64,000 nt of DNA from Salinicola acroporae. Lineage in GTDB: Bacteria > Pseudomonadota > Gammaproteobacteria > Pseudomonadales > Halomonadaceae. Shown here piece by piece: positions 28,776 to 38,905 of the stretch. The stretch is from positions 124,001-188,000 of the forward strand of contig NZ_PZJW01000007.1 of NCBI RefSeq assembly GCF_003206615.1, in the 5' to 3' direction. The position numbers and the translations under genes were made by a program. Numbering within the stretch: position 1 is the first letter of the stretch; every line of letters starts with the position of its first letter. Below the pieces are notes generated by a model. It was not told the origin of the DNA and made no database searches. It was given only the letters and a program-made list of their open reading frames with translations.

Positions 28776-29141
28776 TCAGTTGGGATTGACGTCCTGGGCG
28801 GAGTCGACGCCATGGTTGCCTTCCATGTCGTCGGCCACCGGCCCCTGCGCTGCCGACGTGTCCTGAGCGGTAGCGCCCTCGACCTTCATGCTGCCAGGCT
28901 GAGTGTTGGCCGACCCGGTCTGCCCATTGTCTTCATCGGGCAGATTGTTCTCGGTCGGCAACTTCTTGCTGGCGCTGTCCGATGCGGTCGCCCCCTCGGC
29001 CATTGTCGGCGATGCACCGCCGGATTGGGTATTGGCGGAGCCGGTCTCGGGGCTCACGCTGGGCGCCTCGTCCTGCGCGAACGCGACAGCGGTGGGAAGG
29101 GCGATGAGCGCGGCGAAAATGGCTGCATTCAATGTCTTCAT
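28776..29141 (-). CDS. Small secreted acidic protein with an internal repeat, function unknown
   Basis: The 121-residue product has a Sec signal (MKTLNAAIFAALIALPTAVAFA, cleavage before QDEAP). The mature part is low-complexity, acidic and without cysteine or aromatic residues. It holds an imperfect duplication: TGSANTQ at residues 33-39 and 75-81, each followed by EGATA (49-53 and 88-92). An AGGAGG-type site (complement of 29145-29155) precedes the ATG. The composition suggests an intrinsically disordered periplasmic or extracellular protein. I do not recognise a family. It is flanked by a hairpin downstream and about 120 bases of non-coding DNA upstream. Confidence 0.7.
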   Translation of the reverse strand: MKTLNAAIFAALIALPTAVAFAQDEAPSVSPETGSANTQSGGASPTMAEGATASDSASKKLPTENNLPDEDNGQTGSANTQPGSMKVEGATAQDTSAAQGPVADDMEGNHGVDSAQDVNPN

Positions 29142-29260
29142 GTGAATCCTCCTTAATTCATCTCTACGTGTGACGCCGGTCCAACGGAATCCGTCTTTTC
29201 CGTTTGCGTCACCAGGCTTGACTCAACAAGCTATACAAAACCTAGACAAAAAACCGCCAA

Positions 29261-30199
29261 TCAGCAAATATCGGCGTCGCCCTCGATGCCAGCGTCATAA
29301 CACTCGAGGAATCTCCTCGCGGCGGGAGAAAGCTCCCTGTCCCGGCGCCAGAGCAACTCGAACGCGGGATTTCGCGTTCTGAGCCGATAGCGGATCCGCG
29401 CCACCTGCCCCCGCCTCACCTGCTCCTGGGCGATGCGCTCAGGCAGCAGCGCCAGGACGCCTGCATCCTGCTCCAGCATGGCCAGGATCGCATAGGTCGA
29501 TGAAATTTCGATCGACTGCACCGGCTGCGAGAGCCCCGCGGCAACGAACTCCTGTTCCAGCATTCGCGGCATGCTGACGGGGTAGACGATCCAGGTCTGT
29601 CTGGCCAAGGCGGTGAAATCGGGCGCCTCGACCTCGACCAACGGATGTCCGGGATTGGCAACGACCCAGAGCGGCTCGGGGAAATGGCCGTGACAGTGGT
29701 AGTCTGAGGGCCGCCTGCCGAAGCTGGAGCGACACAATGCGACGTCGATTCGCCCTTGGTCGAGCAAGCGAAGCAGCCCTTCGCTGGTATCTTCGATCAC
29801 CTGCAACGACAACGAGGGCTGTTCGGCACGCACCTTGACGATTGCCTCGACGATCGCGGCGATGGCGCCCATGGTACCGCCGACGGCCAGATGCCCGCCG
29901 TACCCCTGCTGAATGCCGATCATCTCCTCGCGCAGATGCGCCACGTCGGTCTGGATCAGCCTCGCGTAGCGCACCACGCAGCGCCCCAGATCATTGGCCT
30001 CGAGCCCTCTCGCACTGCGTAGGAACAGCGACGCGCCCAGCGTCGACTCGATCTCGTTGAGTGCCCGCGTCGCCCCCGGTTGGGAGATCGCCACCTGCTC
30101 GGCAGCCTTGTGGATCGAGCCGCACTCATCCAGCGCCATCAGCAACCGCAACTGGCGCAAGCGCAGCCGCGACATCAGTGTCTCCAACGTCGGGGGCAT
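29261..30199 (-). CDS. LysR-family transcriptional regulator, GbpR-like
   Basis: The 312-residue regulator has the N-terminal winged helix-turn-helix (RQLRLLMALDECGSIHKAAEQVAISQPGATRALNEIE, residues 17-53 in two parts: RQLRLLMALDECGSIHKAAE and QVAISQPGATRALNEIE) and a substrate-binding domain from about 95. The ATG at 30199 has GAGAGGAG upstream. It resembles GbpR-type LysR proteins, which control sugar and sugar-acid transport genes. It is divergent from the dehydratase-permease pair at 30531-33268, the usual layout for a LysR regulator and its target, so control of those genes is a fair inference. A relic repeat lies in the shared gap. Confidence 0.88.
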   Translation of the reverse strand: MPPTLETLMSRLRLRQLRLLMALDECGSIHKAAEQVAISQPGATRALNEIESTLGASLFLRSARGLEANDLGRCVVRYARLIQTDVAHLREEMIGIQQGYGGHLAVGGTMGAIAAIVEAIVKVRAEQPSLSLQVIEDTSEGLLRLLDQGRIDVALCRSSFGRRPSDYHCHGHFPEPLWVVANPGHPLVEVEAPDFTALARQTWIVYPVSMPRMLEQEFVAAGLSQPVQSIEISSTYAILAMLEQDAGVLALLPERIAQEQVRRGQVARIRYRLRTRNPAFELLWRRDRELSPAARRFLECYDAGIEGDADIC

Positions 30200-30244
30200 C
30201 GACGACTCCTCTCGCTTACGACGTGACCGCAATTAGGCTTGATA

Positions 30245-30346
30245 CGAAAACTGCCCACGCTCGACATTACGGCGTTAACAAGCGCCGGCCTGGTCCGTTT
30301 TTTGCCGATTTTGCCTTGTCCTGCCCGCACTCGTCGGCTTTTCGCA
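30245..30346. repeat. Shorter degenerate copy of the 5949-6182 element
   Basis: Segments GCTCGACATTACGGCGTTAA (30260-30279) and GGTCCGTTTTTTGCCGATTT (30292-30312) with GCCTTG following, and CTCGTCGGCTTTT near 30330-30342, align in order with segments of the longer element. The middle third and the inverted ends are missing. It lies 46 bases upstream of the LysR gene. Confidence 0.6.
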
Positions 30347-30448
30347 CACACCTTAAGACTTTGGACGAATACGCGGTCGTTATCATTCGATCAGTAACTC
30401 TCAGTAGTTCGCCAGAGAGTGACCGGATAGGGTGTAACCAAACGGAAG

Positions 30449-30454
30449 TATAAT
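30449..30454 (+). promoter_or_regulatory. Candidate -10 box for the dehydratase-permease operon
   Basis: A perfect TATAAT lies 77 bases upstream of the dehydratase ATG. No good -35 hexamer is at 16-18 bases, which would fit an activator-dependent promoter. An inverted repeat ACTCTC/GAGAGT (30397-30402, 30415-30420) sits just upstream and could be the regulator site. The rest of the 30200-30530 gap holds the relic repeat. Confidence 0.35.
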
Positions 30455-30530
30455 AACCGATTGATTCAAAAAGACTTAAAGATAAAGCTGCATAGACCAA
30501 AGTGGCACGACTTGCCCGAGGAACCGATTG

Positions 30531-32120
30531 ATGGCATTGATCGAACACACCACCGAGGCCCCTGCCTCGATCATCCGGCTGCACGAACGCGATGACGTGG
30601 TCATCGCCCGTCTCCCGCTGCCGAAGGGTAGCGAAATCCTGCCGGGCATCGTCCTGACCAGCGCCGTGCCGGCCGCGCACAAGATCGCGATCCGAGCGCT
30701 CCAACCGGGCGACATGGTCCGACGCTACGGTCAGATCATCGGCCGCGCCACCCGCGGCATCGCGTCCGGCGATCATGTCCATGTCCACAATCTCGGCATC
30801 GGCGACCTCGAGGGTGACGGCCACGAACACGGCGACGCCAAGGGCTACGTCAAGGACTATGCCATCGGCAGCGAGGTCACGCCCGTCGCGCGGGTCTCTC
30901 CCGCCGCCACTTTCCTGGGTATCCAGCGTGCGGATGGTCGGGTCGCGACACGCAACTACATCGGCATTCTCACCTCGGTCAACTGCTCCGCCACGGTCGC
31001 TCACGCCATCGCCGATCATTTCCGCCGGGACGTCCATCCCGAAGCAATGGCCCCCTACCCCAACGTGGATGGCGTCGTGGCACTGACCCACGGCGTGGGA
31101 TGCGCGGTAGCTGCGGATGGCGAGGCCCTGGAGATGCTCCAGCGTACGCTCGCCGGCTACGCGCGACACGTCAATTTCGCCGCCGTGCTGGTCATTGGCC
31201 TGGGCTGCGAGACCAATCAGATCGACACCCTGATCGAGTCCCAGGGCCTCGAGCCCGGGCCCAAGCTTCACCCGTTCACGATTCAACAGATCGGCGGCAC
31301 CACCAAGGCCATCGCCGAGGGGATCCGCCATATCGAGCTGCTGCTGGCGGAAGCCAACCAGGTCGAACGCACACCGTGTTCCGTCGAGCATCTCCGGGTC
31401 GCCCTACAGTGTGGCGGTTCCGATGGCTATTCCGGGATCACCGCCAATCCGGCGCTGGGTGCCGCCGTCGACCGCCTCATTGCCCACGGCGGCAGTGCCG
31501 TGCTTGCCGAGACGCCGGAAGTCTACGGCGCCGAGCACTTGCTGACACGACGGGCGGTGAGCCCGGCCGTCGCCCACAAATTGATCGAGCGCATCCACTG
31601 GTGGGAAGCGTTCTGCCGGGTTCGCGGCGCATCGCTCGACAACAATCCCTCCGCCGGCAACAAGGCGGGCGGCCTGACCACGATCCTCGAGAAATCGCTG
31701 GGCGCGGTGGCCAAGGCCGGCACCACGCCGCTGGTCGAGGTGCTTGAGTATGCCGAACCGATGCGCGAGCGCGGTCTGGCATTCATGGATTCCCCTGGCT
31801 TCGACCCGGTCTCGGTCACCGGCCAGGTCGCCAGTGGCTGCAACCTGATCGCCTTCACCACCGGTCGCGGCAGCGCCTTCGGCTGCGCGCCGGTGCCGTC
31901 CATGAAGCTATCCACCAACAGCGCGCTATGGCGCCATCAGTCGGACGACATGGATATCAACTGTGGCGCGCTGATCGATGGCGATATCGACATGGAGCAG
32001 CTAGGCGAGCAGATATTCCAGCGCTTCCTGACCCTGGCCTCCGGCGAGCGCAGCCGCAGCGAACGCCACGGCTACGGCCAGCAGGAGTTCGTGCCCTGGC
32101 AGATCGGCGTCATCACCTGA
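30531..32120 (+). CDS. UxaA/GarD-family sugar-acid dehydratase (altronate or galactarate dehydratase)
   Basis: The 529-residue enzyme has an N-terminal SAF domain (LHERDDVVIARLPLPKG to SGDHVHVHNL, about residues 15-95) and the C-terminal UxaA catalytic part with GCGGSDGYSG-type block (LQCGGSDGYSGITANP), NNPSAGNKAGGLTTILEKSLG and GCNLIAFTTGRGSAFG. Members dehydrate altronate to 2-keto-3-deoxygluconate or galactarate to a 5-keto acid. The adjacent kdgT-type permease for 2-keto-3-deoxygluconate favours altronate dehydratase, but this is inference. The ATG at 30531 has GAGGAA 8 bases upstream; a TTG one codon earlier is in frame. Confidence 0.85.
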   Translation: MALIEHTTEAPASIIRLHERDDVVIARLPLPKGSEILPGIVLTSAVPAAHKIAIRALQPGDMVRRYGQIIGRATRGIASGDHVHVHNLGIGDLEGDGHEHGDAKGYVKDYAIGSEVTPVARVSPAATFLGIQRADGRVATRNYIGILTSVNCSATVAHAIADHFRRDVHPEAMAPYPNVDGVVALTHGVGCAVAADGEALEMLQRTLAGYARHVNFAAVLVIGLGCETNQIDTLIESQGLEPGPKLHPFTIQQIGGTTKAIAEGIRHIELLLAEANQVERTPCSVEHLRVALQCGGSDGYSGITANPALGAAVDRLIAHGGSAVLAETPEVYGAEHLLTRRAVSPAVAHKLIERIHWWEAFCRVRGASLDNNPSAGNKAGGLTTILEKSLGAVAKAGTTPLVEVLEYAEPMRERGLAFMDSPGFDPVSVTGQVASGCNLIAFTTGRGSAFGCAPVPSMKLSTNSALWRHQSDDMDINCGALIDGDIDMEQLGEQIFQRFLTLASGERSRSERHGYGQQEFVPWQIGVIT

Positions 32121-32224
32121 GTTCGCAGGGCCCTCGAGCTCCCAACTAGCCTCACCCCGCAGACCATCTCCAACGGCGCCGTCGTCGACGGCGCCCCCTT
32201 TCGCTCTGGCATGGAGAAGATCAC

Positions 32225-33268
32225 ATGTCGATTCCGGTATCGCGCGTTCCCATCTACGACACGCTCAACCGCATCCCCGGCGGTCTGATGATCATTCCGC
32301 TGATTCTCGGATCGATCGTCGGCACGCTCGCGCCCGCCGCACTGGAGATCGGCAGTTTCACCACTGCGCTGTTCAAGGACGGCGCCATGGCGTTCATGGC
32401 ACTGGTTATCTTCGCCACCGGCATGCAGATCACACCGCGCAACGCCGGCCCTATCGTCGGCACCGCCAGTGTCATACTCCTGGCCAAGAGCCTGGTCCCC
32501 GGTGTGCTGATCGCGATCCTGGGTCTGACCACCGGCATGCAGGGCCTGTTCGGGATCTCGATCCTGGCCATGCTGGCCGCGATGGACAACAGCAACGGCG
32601 GTATCTGGCTCGCCTTCACCGGCCGCTACGGCGACCAGCGCGATCGCGGTGCCTATATCGCCAGCGCCATCAACGACGGCCCCTTCTTCACCCTGATTCT
32701 GATCGGTGCGTCGGGCCTGGCCGATATCCCGCTGGAAGTGTTCATGGCAGCGATCGTCCCGCTGCTGCTGGGGATTCTGGTCGGCAATCTCGACCCCAAA
32801 TGGACAGAGGTCATGCGCCCGGTGCCGGAGATGGTGATCCCCTTCTTCTCATTCGGCCTCGGCACCGGCATCAATCTGGCCGACGTGCTCCATGGCGGTC
32901 TGACCGGGCTGGCGCTGGGCCTGCTCGTCGCCCCGTTCACCGGTGGACTGGTCTATCTCGGCTATCGATATCTGTTGAAACGCGGCAGGCGCAGCGGAAT
33001 CGGCTTTGCCGCCGGCACCACCGCGGGCAACTCCATCGCCACACCGGCAATCGCCGCTGCGGCCGACCCGTCGCTGCAACCCTATGTCGGTGTCGCCACG
33101 ACCCAGGTCGCGGCCTGCGTGCTGGTCTCGGCGCTGATGGCACCAGCGATCGCCTCGTGGCTGCTCAAGCGCAATGGCGAACTGCGATCGCCAGAGGAGA
33201 TACCGGCCGGGGCCAGCGCCCATGACAACGCTTCTGCCCGCCTGGCGGGCGACCTCATTCCGAAATAA
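32225..33268 (+). CDS. kdgT: 2-keto-3-deoxygluconate permease, KdgT family
   Basis: The 347-residue protein has about ten hydrophobic segments and the KdgT blocks RIPGGLMIIPLILGSIVGT (residues 15-34), AMDNSNGGIWLAFTGRYGD, GAYIASAINDGPFFTLI and FAAGTTAGNSIATPAIAAA. KdgT imports 2-keto-3-deoxygluconate with protons. A GGAGAAGATC site precedes the ATG. It lies 104 bases after the dehydratase and probably shares its transcript and LysR control. Confidence 0.88.
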   Translation: MSIPVSRVPIYDTLNRIPGGLMIIPLILGSIVGTLAPAALEIGSFTTALFKDGAMAFMALVIFATGMQITPRNAGPIVGTASVILLAKSLVPGVLIAILGLTTGMQGLFGISILAMLAAMDNSNGGIWLAFTGRYGDQRDRGAYIASAINDGPFFTLILIGASGLADIPLEVFMAAIVPLLLGILVGNLDPKWTEVMRPVPEMVIPFFSFGLGTGINLADVLHGGLTGLALGLLVAPFTGGLVYLGYRYLLKRGRRSGIGFAAGTTAGNSIATPAIAAAADPSLQPYVGVATTQVAACVLVSALMAPAIASWLLKRNGELRSPEEIPAGASAHDNASARLAGDLIPK

Positions 33269-33363
33269 GTCATGCAGAGGGTCGTCCCCGGTGTCACGAC
33301 GCATCGAGTCAGCGATTTCGCTGGCTCGATGTCATTGTTCCCGGACCGAAAGTCAGCACCACC

Positions 33364-34413
33364 TCACGACAGCGTAACGACCTGCCCCGACTCGGCGCTT
33401 CGGATTCCCGCTTCCAGCAAGCGCATCACCTCCAGCGCGGCTTCGGCCGTCACGGGCAGTGGCGCATCGCCCCGAATGGCGTCGCGAACGCCCGCGTAGT
33501 AGGCGAGATAGTCGCCGGGCAGGGTCGGCACCTCGTGCAGTTCCGGCTGAATACCTTCGCGTACCTGGCCGATCGTCAGCATGCCGTGGCGCCAATCCTC
33601 TCCCCAGTGGGGCGACGGCTGCCGGTCGCCACGCTTGAGCATGTCCTCCTGCGGGTCGAGACCATGCTTGACATAGCTGGCACGGGTACCGTGAACGGTG
33701 AAGCGTGCGCCGGGCGCGGCGACCAAGGTACCGCCGTGGAGGATCACGCGGCACTCCCGATAGTGCAGCACGGCGTGGAAATAGTCGTCGACCTTGGCAC
33801 CGTCCCGCTGGCAGGCCAGATCGAGCGAGATCGACTCCGGCACGCCAAACAGCACCAGGCTCTGATCGAGCAGGTGCGAGCCGAGGTCGAACCAGGCACC
33901 GGCGCCGGGGGCGGGAGCTTCACGCCAGCGCTGGGCAACCTCCGGCCGGAAGCGATCGAAGTGAGACTCGAAATGGACGATCCTGCCCAGCGATCGGCTA
34001 TCGATGAGGTTGCGTACCGTCAGGAAATCCGAGTCCCAGCGCCGGTTGTGAAAGACCGACAGCAGGCGTCCGGCCTTGTCAGCCTGCTCGCACAGCTTGC
34101 GGGCTTCGTCCGCCGTCACGGTGAAGGGCTTGTCGACTACGACATGCTTGCCTGCTGCCAGCGCCTCGCTGACCAGCGAATAGTGCGTTGCGTTGGGCGT
34201 GGGTATGACGATCAGATCGATATCGGCACGCTCGAACAGCGCCTGCGGTGTCGACTCCACCGGCACGCTTGGCCAGTCGGCGTTCACCTTGCCGGCATCC
34301 CGGCTTGCCACGGCAACCAGAGACAGGCCGTCCTGAGCATTGATCAGCGGCGCGTGGAACCGTTTGCTGGCCATGCCGTAGCCGACCAGCCCCACACGGA
34401 TGGATCCCTTCAT
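33364..34413 (-). CDS. Gfo/Idh/MocA-family NAD(P)-dependent oxidoreductase
   Basis: The 349-residue enzyme has an N-terminal Rossmann fold (VGLVGYGMASKRFHAPLI, residues 7-24) and the EKP-like motif at HVVVDKPFTVTADEA (about 95), the catalytic lysine block of the family, followed by a C-terminal sandwich domain (GSHLLDQSLVLFG). It is closest in feel to the YdgJ-type group. Relatives oxidise inositols or hexose derivatives; the substrate here is unknown. The ATG at 34413 follows AAGGGA; the frame is open to 34476. It is convergent with kdgT and may or may not be part of sugar-acid use. Confidence 0.85.
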   Translation of the reverse strand: MKGSIRVGLVGYGMASKRFHAPLINAQDGLSLVAVASRDAGKVNADWPSVPVESTPQALFERADIDLIVIPTPNATHYSLVSEALAAGKHVVVDKPFTVTADEARKLCEQADKAGRLLSVFHNRRWDSDFLTVRNLIDSRSLGRIVHFESHFDRFRPEVAQRWREAPAPGAGAWFDLGSHLLDQSLVLFGVPESISLDLACQRDGAKVDDYFHAVLHYRECRVILHGGTLVAAPGARFTVHGTRASYVKHGLDPQEDMLKRGDRQPSPHWGEDWRHGMLTIGQVREGIQPELHEVPTLPGDYLAYYAGVRDAIRGDAPLPVTAEAALEVMRLLEAGIRSAESGQVVTLS

Positions 34414-34672
34414 GCTGCGTCCCTTAGAGATGAATTCGCTATCGCTTCGCGGAACAACCCGGCGAGGCACCTTCACTTATTAGGGTATCGCATCTCGAAC
34501 GGCAAGGTTCCATGGCAAGGGAAAGTCGACAAGCTTGGTTCTGACGACGCTGACCGATACGGTTCACCGTGACGCCCATTTCGAAACCGACCTCATCGCG
34601 ATGGTCGACGATCTCGCCACAGCCTGGCGAGCCCGGAACATCTCCCTGCGGTGCCGTGCTTCGCCAGCGAAC

Positions 34673-35929
34673 TCACGCCTGGACCGCTTGCGACACCGAT
34701 CGCCGTTGCCAAGCCGACGGCAATCGCGCTTCCAGCCATCGACGTGTCGGTGCGACCACGAAGCGCTGCATCAGGAGCGCCAGGACGACGATCATCGCGA
34801 GATGGAAAGCCATGGTCCACAGCGGTATCGCGAACTTGAGCGCCACGTTGCTGCTGTCCACGACCCAGCTCTCGTGCCATCGCTGCAGGAGCCAGCGGGT
34901 CGCTCTCGCGGTCGGACCGATCAGTGGCGTGTGCAGGGCGAAAATGCACAGCGCTGACTCCCCCAGTCGCTGCGCCCAGGCCCTGACCGTTGCACTTCGC
35001 GGAGCCGAGAAGGCACACACGCTCAGCAGCACCAGCGCCTGGAATGGCAGCAGCAGGCCATTGTGGGTCAGGTAGTAGAGGTGCAATCCATCCATTTTCA
35101 ATAGCAGGACCCCGACCGGAACGCCGCACAGGCCCAGCGCCAGCAGTGGATAGCGGAACCGCTGTATCAGGTCGCCCACGCGAGGGGACTGCCAGGCACG
35201 ATAGAGCACGACGCCCGTGAGGAACTCTGGCAGGCGAAACAACGGGTTGCGATGGAGCACCCCGACCGTTACGTAATCGAACGACCCCGCCAGCGTGGCG
35301 ACGAGCGGCCCCAACGCGTAGAGCCCCCAGAGGCCCAGCAGCACCAGGCCCCACCGCTGGACCCGCATCAGTCGCGGCGCCAGCCATGGGAAGCAGGCGT
35401 AGAAGAAAAGCAGCGCGGAGATCGACCACGACGCCCCATTGAGCCACAGAAACCGTGGCTCCCAGGCCTGAAGGAGCGTCAGCTGCAGCGCGATATGGCC
35501 AATGGCACTGGGCCACGACAACCGCTCGGCGAAGTCGGCCCTCACCGCATCACTCAGCGGATAATAGGGATGCGTATTGAAATAGACATGGACCCCTTCG
35601 GGGCGGATGGGGTACTGAATCAACAACAATCCGATCGACAGCAGCATCGTCATGACATGAATCGGATAGAGATTGCACAAGCGTTTGGCGACGAACGCCG
35701 GGCCATGCATCTTCATCTCTCCGGCATGATCCAGCGCCACGTGGGCGAGCAGGAATCCGGACAGCATGAAAAACGTGCTGGTCGCGAAAAAACCCATGCC
35801 GATAAAGCTTCTCAGCATCGCCGGCATGTCGCTGTAGATACCGCCGAAGTGATAGGCGACCATCCACAGCGCCATCAGAAAGCGCAGCCATTCGAGACCG
35901 TAATATCGCTGTCGTTTGCTAGTGGACAT
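34673..35929 (-). CDS. Membrane acyltransferase, acyltransferase-3 (OafA/YrhL) family
   Basis: The 418-residue protein has about ten membrane helices. Family features include YGLEWLRFLMALWMVAYHFGG with the conserved histidine (residues 9-30), FFMLSGFLLAHVAL, and an Arg-rich RLCNLYPIHVM block. Such enzymes acetylate or otherwise acylate cell-surface sugars, antibiotics or other membrane-facing acceptors. The ATG at 35929 has GGAGG 6 bases upstream. The frame remains open to 36325, but that part is not family-like. It is monocistronic, with 426 bases of non-coding DNA upstream. Confidence 0.85.
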   Translation of the reverse strand: MSTSKRQRYYGLEWLRFLMALWMVAYHFGGIYSDMPAMLRSFIGMGFFATSTFFMLSGFLLAHVALDHAGEMKMHGPAFVAKRLCNLYPIHVMTMLLSIGLLLIQYPIRPEGVHVYFNTHPYYPLSDAVRADFAERLSWPSAIGHIALQLTLLQAWEPRFLWLNGASWSISALLFFYACFPWLAPRLMRVQRWGLVLLGLWGLYALGPLVATLAGSFDYVTVGVLHRNPLFRLPEFLTGVVLYRAWQSPRVGDLIQRFRYPLLALGLCGVPVGVLLLKMDGLHLYYLTHNGLLLPFQALVLLSVCAFSAPRSATVRAWAQRLGESALCIFALHTPLIGPTARATRWLLQRWHESWVVDSSNVALKFAIPLWTMAFHLAMIVVLALLMQRFVVAPTRRWLEARLPSAWQRRSVSQAVQA

Positions 35930-37123
<1,194 letters not shown>

Positions 37124-37149
37124 GACACCCAGCCGCGAAAAGCCCGACA

Positions 37150-37175
37150 CGGCCGTCCCCTTCCGGGGACGGCCG
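37150..37175. terminator. Hairpin after the ydfG-like gene
   Basis: CGGCCGTCCCC and GGGGACGGCCG form a perfect 11-base-pair stem with a TTCC loop, 27 bases after the stop codon. No T tract follows. Confidence 0.5.
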
Positions 37176-37225
37176 ATGGCGCGGGCTTGCGTGCCACGTT
37201 GCCACCACTTCCATATGGGATCGAC

Positions 37226-38140
37226 ATGACTGAACGCTCCACGGCGGAGGCGTCCGTTCGCGGGCATCAGCCCCTCTGGCTCGCGACGGCGCCGGGGCTC
37301 TTCCTGCTGTTGTGGTCACTGGGATTCCCGGTTGCCAAGATCGGCACGCAGCATGTCGACCCGCTGCTGTTCCTGGGACTTCGTTTCATGCTGGTGCTGC
37401 TGATCATGTTGCCGGTCTGGCTATGGCTGCGCCCACCGATGCCGACCCGACTCGGCGCCTGGGGCCATCAGGCGATGGTCGGCTTCCTGATCCAGACCAT
37501 CTACTTCGGCTGCTGCTACAGCGCCTTTGCCCTCGGCAGTTCCGCCGGCGTGGTGGCGCTGATCGTGTCGCTGCAGCCGATACTGGTCGCCCTGGCGGCT
37601 CCGACCATGGTGGGAGAAACCATCGGCAAGCGGCGCTGGATCGGCTTTGTGCTGGGCTTCGTGGGCGCCGTGGTGGTCATCGTCGGTCGCTCCACCGTGG
37701 AAGGCACGACGGCCGGCGGCTTGCTGCTGGCCTTGGCCGCCCTGTTGGGAATGAGCGGTGCGACCCTCTACGAGAAGCGCTTTGGCGAGCCGCTCCACCC
37801 GATCAGCGCCAATCTCATCCAGTATCTGACCGGTTTGATCACGACCCTGCCGCTGATCGCGCTCTTCAGCCACTTCACGCTCGAGCTGAACGGCGCACTG
37901 ATCGGATCGCTGGCCTACCTGGTCATCGGCAATTCATTGATTGCCATCTCGCTGCTGCTGGCGATGATCCGTCGCGGCGAGGCCTCCCGGGTATCCGCCC
38001 TGTTCTACTTGGTGCCGCCCTGCGCGGCACTGTTTTCATGGTGGCTGATCGACGAAGCCATGCCCCCTGTTGCCTGGCTGGGCATGGCCATCGCCGCCGC
38101 TGGGGTGGCCCTGGTCAGTGGCCGGCGTCAACGCCGCTGA
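37226..38140 (+). CDS. DMT-superfamily (EamA) membrane exporter
   Basis: The 304-residue protein has about ten membrane helices in two EamA halves (helix 1 WLATAPGLFLLLWSLGFPVAK; second half starts near LLLALAALLGMSGATLYEKRF). Members export amino acids, drugs or metabolites; the substrate is unknown. The ATG at 37226 is used; the frame is open from 37187. A weak GGGATCG lies upstream. Confidence 0.85.
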   Translation: MTERSTAEASVRGHQPLWLATAPGLFLLLWSLGFPVAKIGTQHVDPLLFLGLRFMLVLLIMLPVWLWLRPPMPTRLGAWGHQAMVGFLIQTIYFGCCYSAFALGSSAGVVALIVSLQPILVALAAPTMVGETIGKRRWIGFVLGFVGAVVVIVGRSTVEGTTAGGLLLALAALLGMSGATLYEKRFGEPLHPISANLIQYLTGLITTLPLIALFSHFTLELNGALIGSLAYLVIGNSLIAISLLLAMIRRGEASRVSALFYLVPPCAALFSWWLIDEAMPPVAWLGMAIAAAGVALVSGRRQRR

Positions 38141-38225
38141 AGGGACTCGACGTTGACGACACCAAGCTCGCGACGCAACATGAACGGTGATTCAGCAATC
38201 GCTTCACGACCGGGCCAATTCCACC

Positions 38226-38882
38226 ATGTCCACCGCCGACGAGCGCCAGACGCTCCACCTGCCCCAAGGGCACGCCAAGCTGCTGCTTCACTCCTGCTGC
38301 GCCCCCTGCTCGGGGGAGGTCATGGAAGCGCTGCACGCCTCCGGCATTGACTACGCGATCTTCTTCTACAACCCGAATATCCACCCCGAGAAGGAGTACC
38401 TGCTGCGCAAGGAGGAGAACATCCGCTTCGCCGAGCAGCACGGCATCGAGTTCATCGATGCCGACTACGATACCGACAACTGGTTCGCCCGCGCCAAGGG
38501 AATGGAGTATGAGCCGGAGCGCGGCATTCGTTGCACCATGTGCTTCGACATGCGTTTCGAACGTACGGCACTCTACGCCAAGGAGCACGGCTATACACTG
38601 ATTTCCAGCTCGCTCGGCATCTCGCGCTGGAAGGACATGAACCAGATCAACGACTGCGGTCACCGCGCCGCGGCGCCTTACGAGGGGATCGAGTACTGGG
38701 ATTACAACTGGCGCAAGAAAGGTGGCTCGAAACGCATGATCGAGATCAGCAAGCGCGAACGTTTCTACCAGCAGGAGTATTGCGGCTGCGTCTACTCGCT
38801 ACGCGACTCCAACCTCCACCGCAAGGCCCAGGGCCGCGACCTGATCAAGCTCGGCGTACAGTACTACGGCGACGACGAGTGA
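38226..38882 (+). CDS. queH: Epoxyqueuosine reductase QueH
   Basis: QueH performs the last step of queuosine tRNA modification, replacing the B12-dependent QueG. The 218-residue product has the diagnostic cysteine motifs: [11 protein letters not shown] (residues 22-32), [10 protein letters not shown] near 97 and YCGCVYS near 190. FYNPNIHP and [12 protein letters not shown] are family blocks. The ATG at 38226 (MSTADERQ) is preferred; a GTG at 38187 in frame is possible, and neither has a strong ribosome-binding site. Confidence 0.93.
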   Translation: MSTADERQTLHLPQGHAKLLLHSCCAPCSGEVMEALHASGIDYAIFFYNPNIHPEKEYLLRKEENIRFAEQHGIEFIDADYDTDNWFARAKGMEYEPERGIRCTMCFDMRFERTALYAKEHGYTLISSSLGISRWKDMNQINDCGHRAAAPYEGIEYWDYNWRKKGGSKRMIEISKRERFYQQEYCGCVYSLRDSNLHRKAQGRDLIKLGVQYYGDDE

Positions 38883-38905
38883 CGAGGGCCAGGTAGCCCT
38901 CTCCG

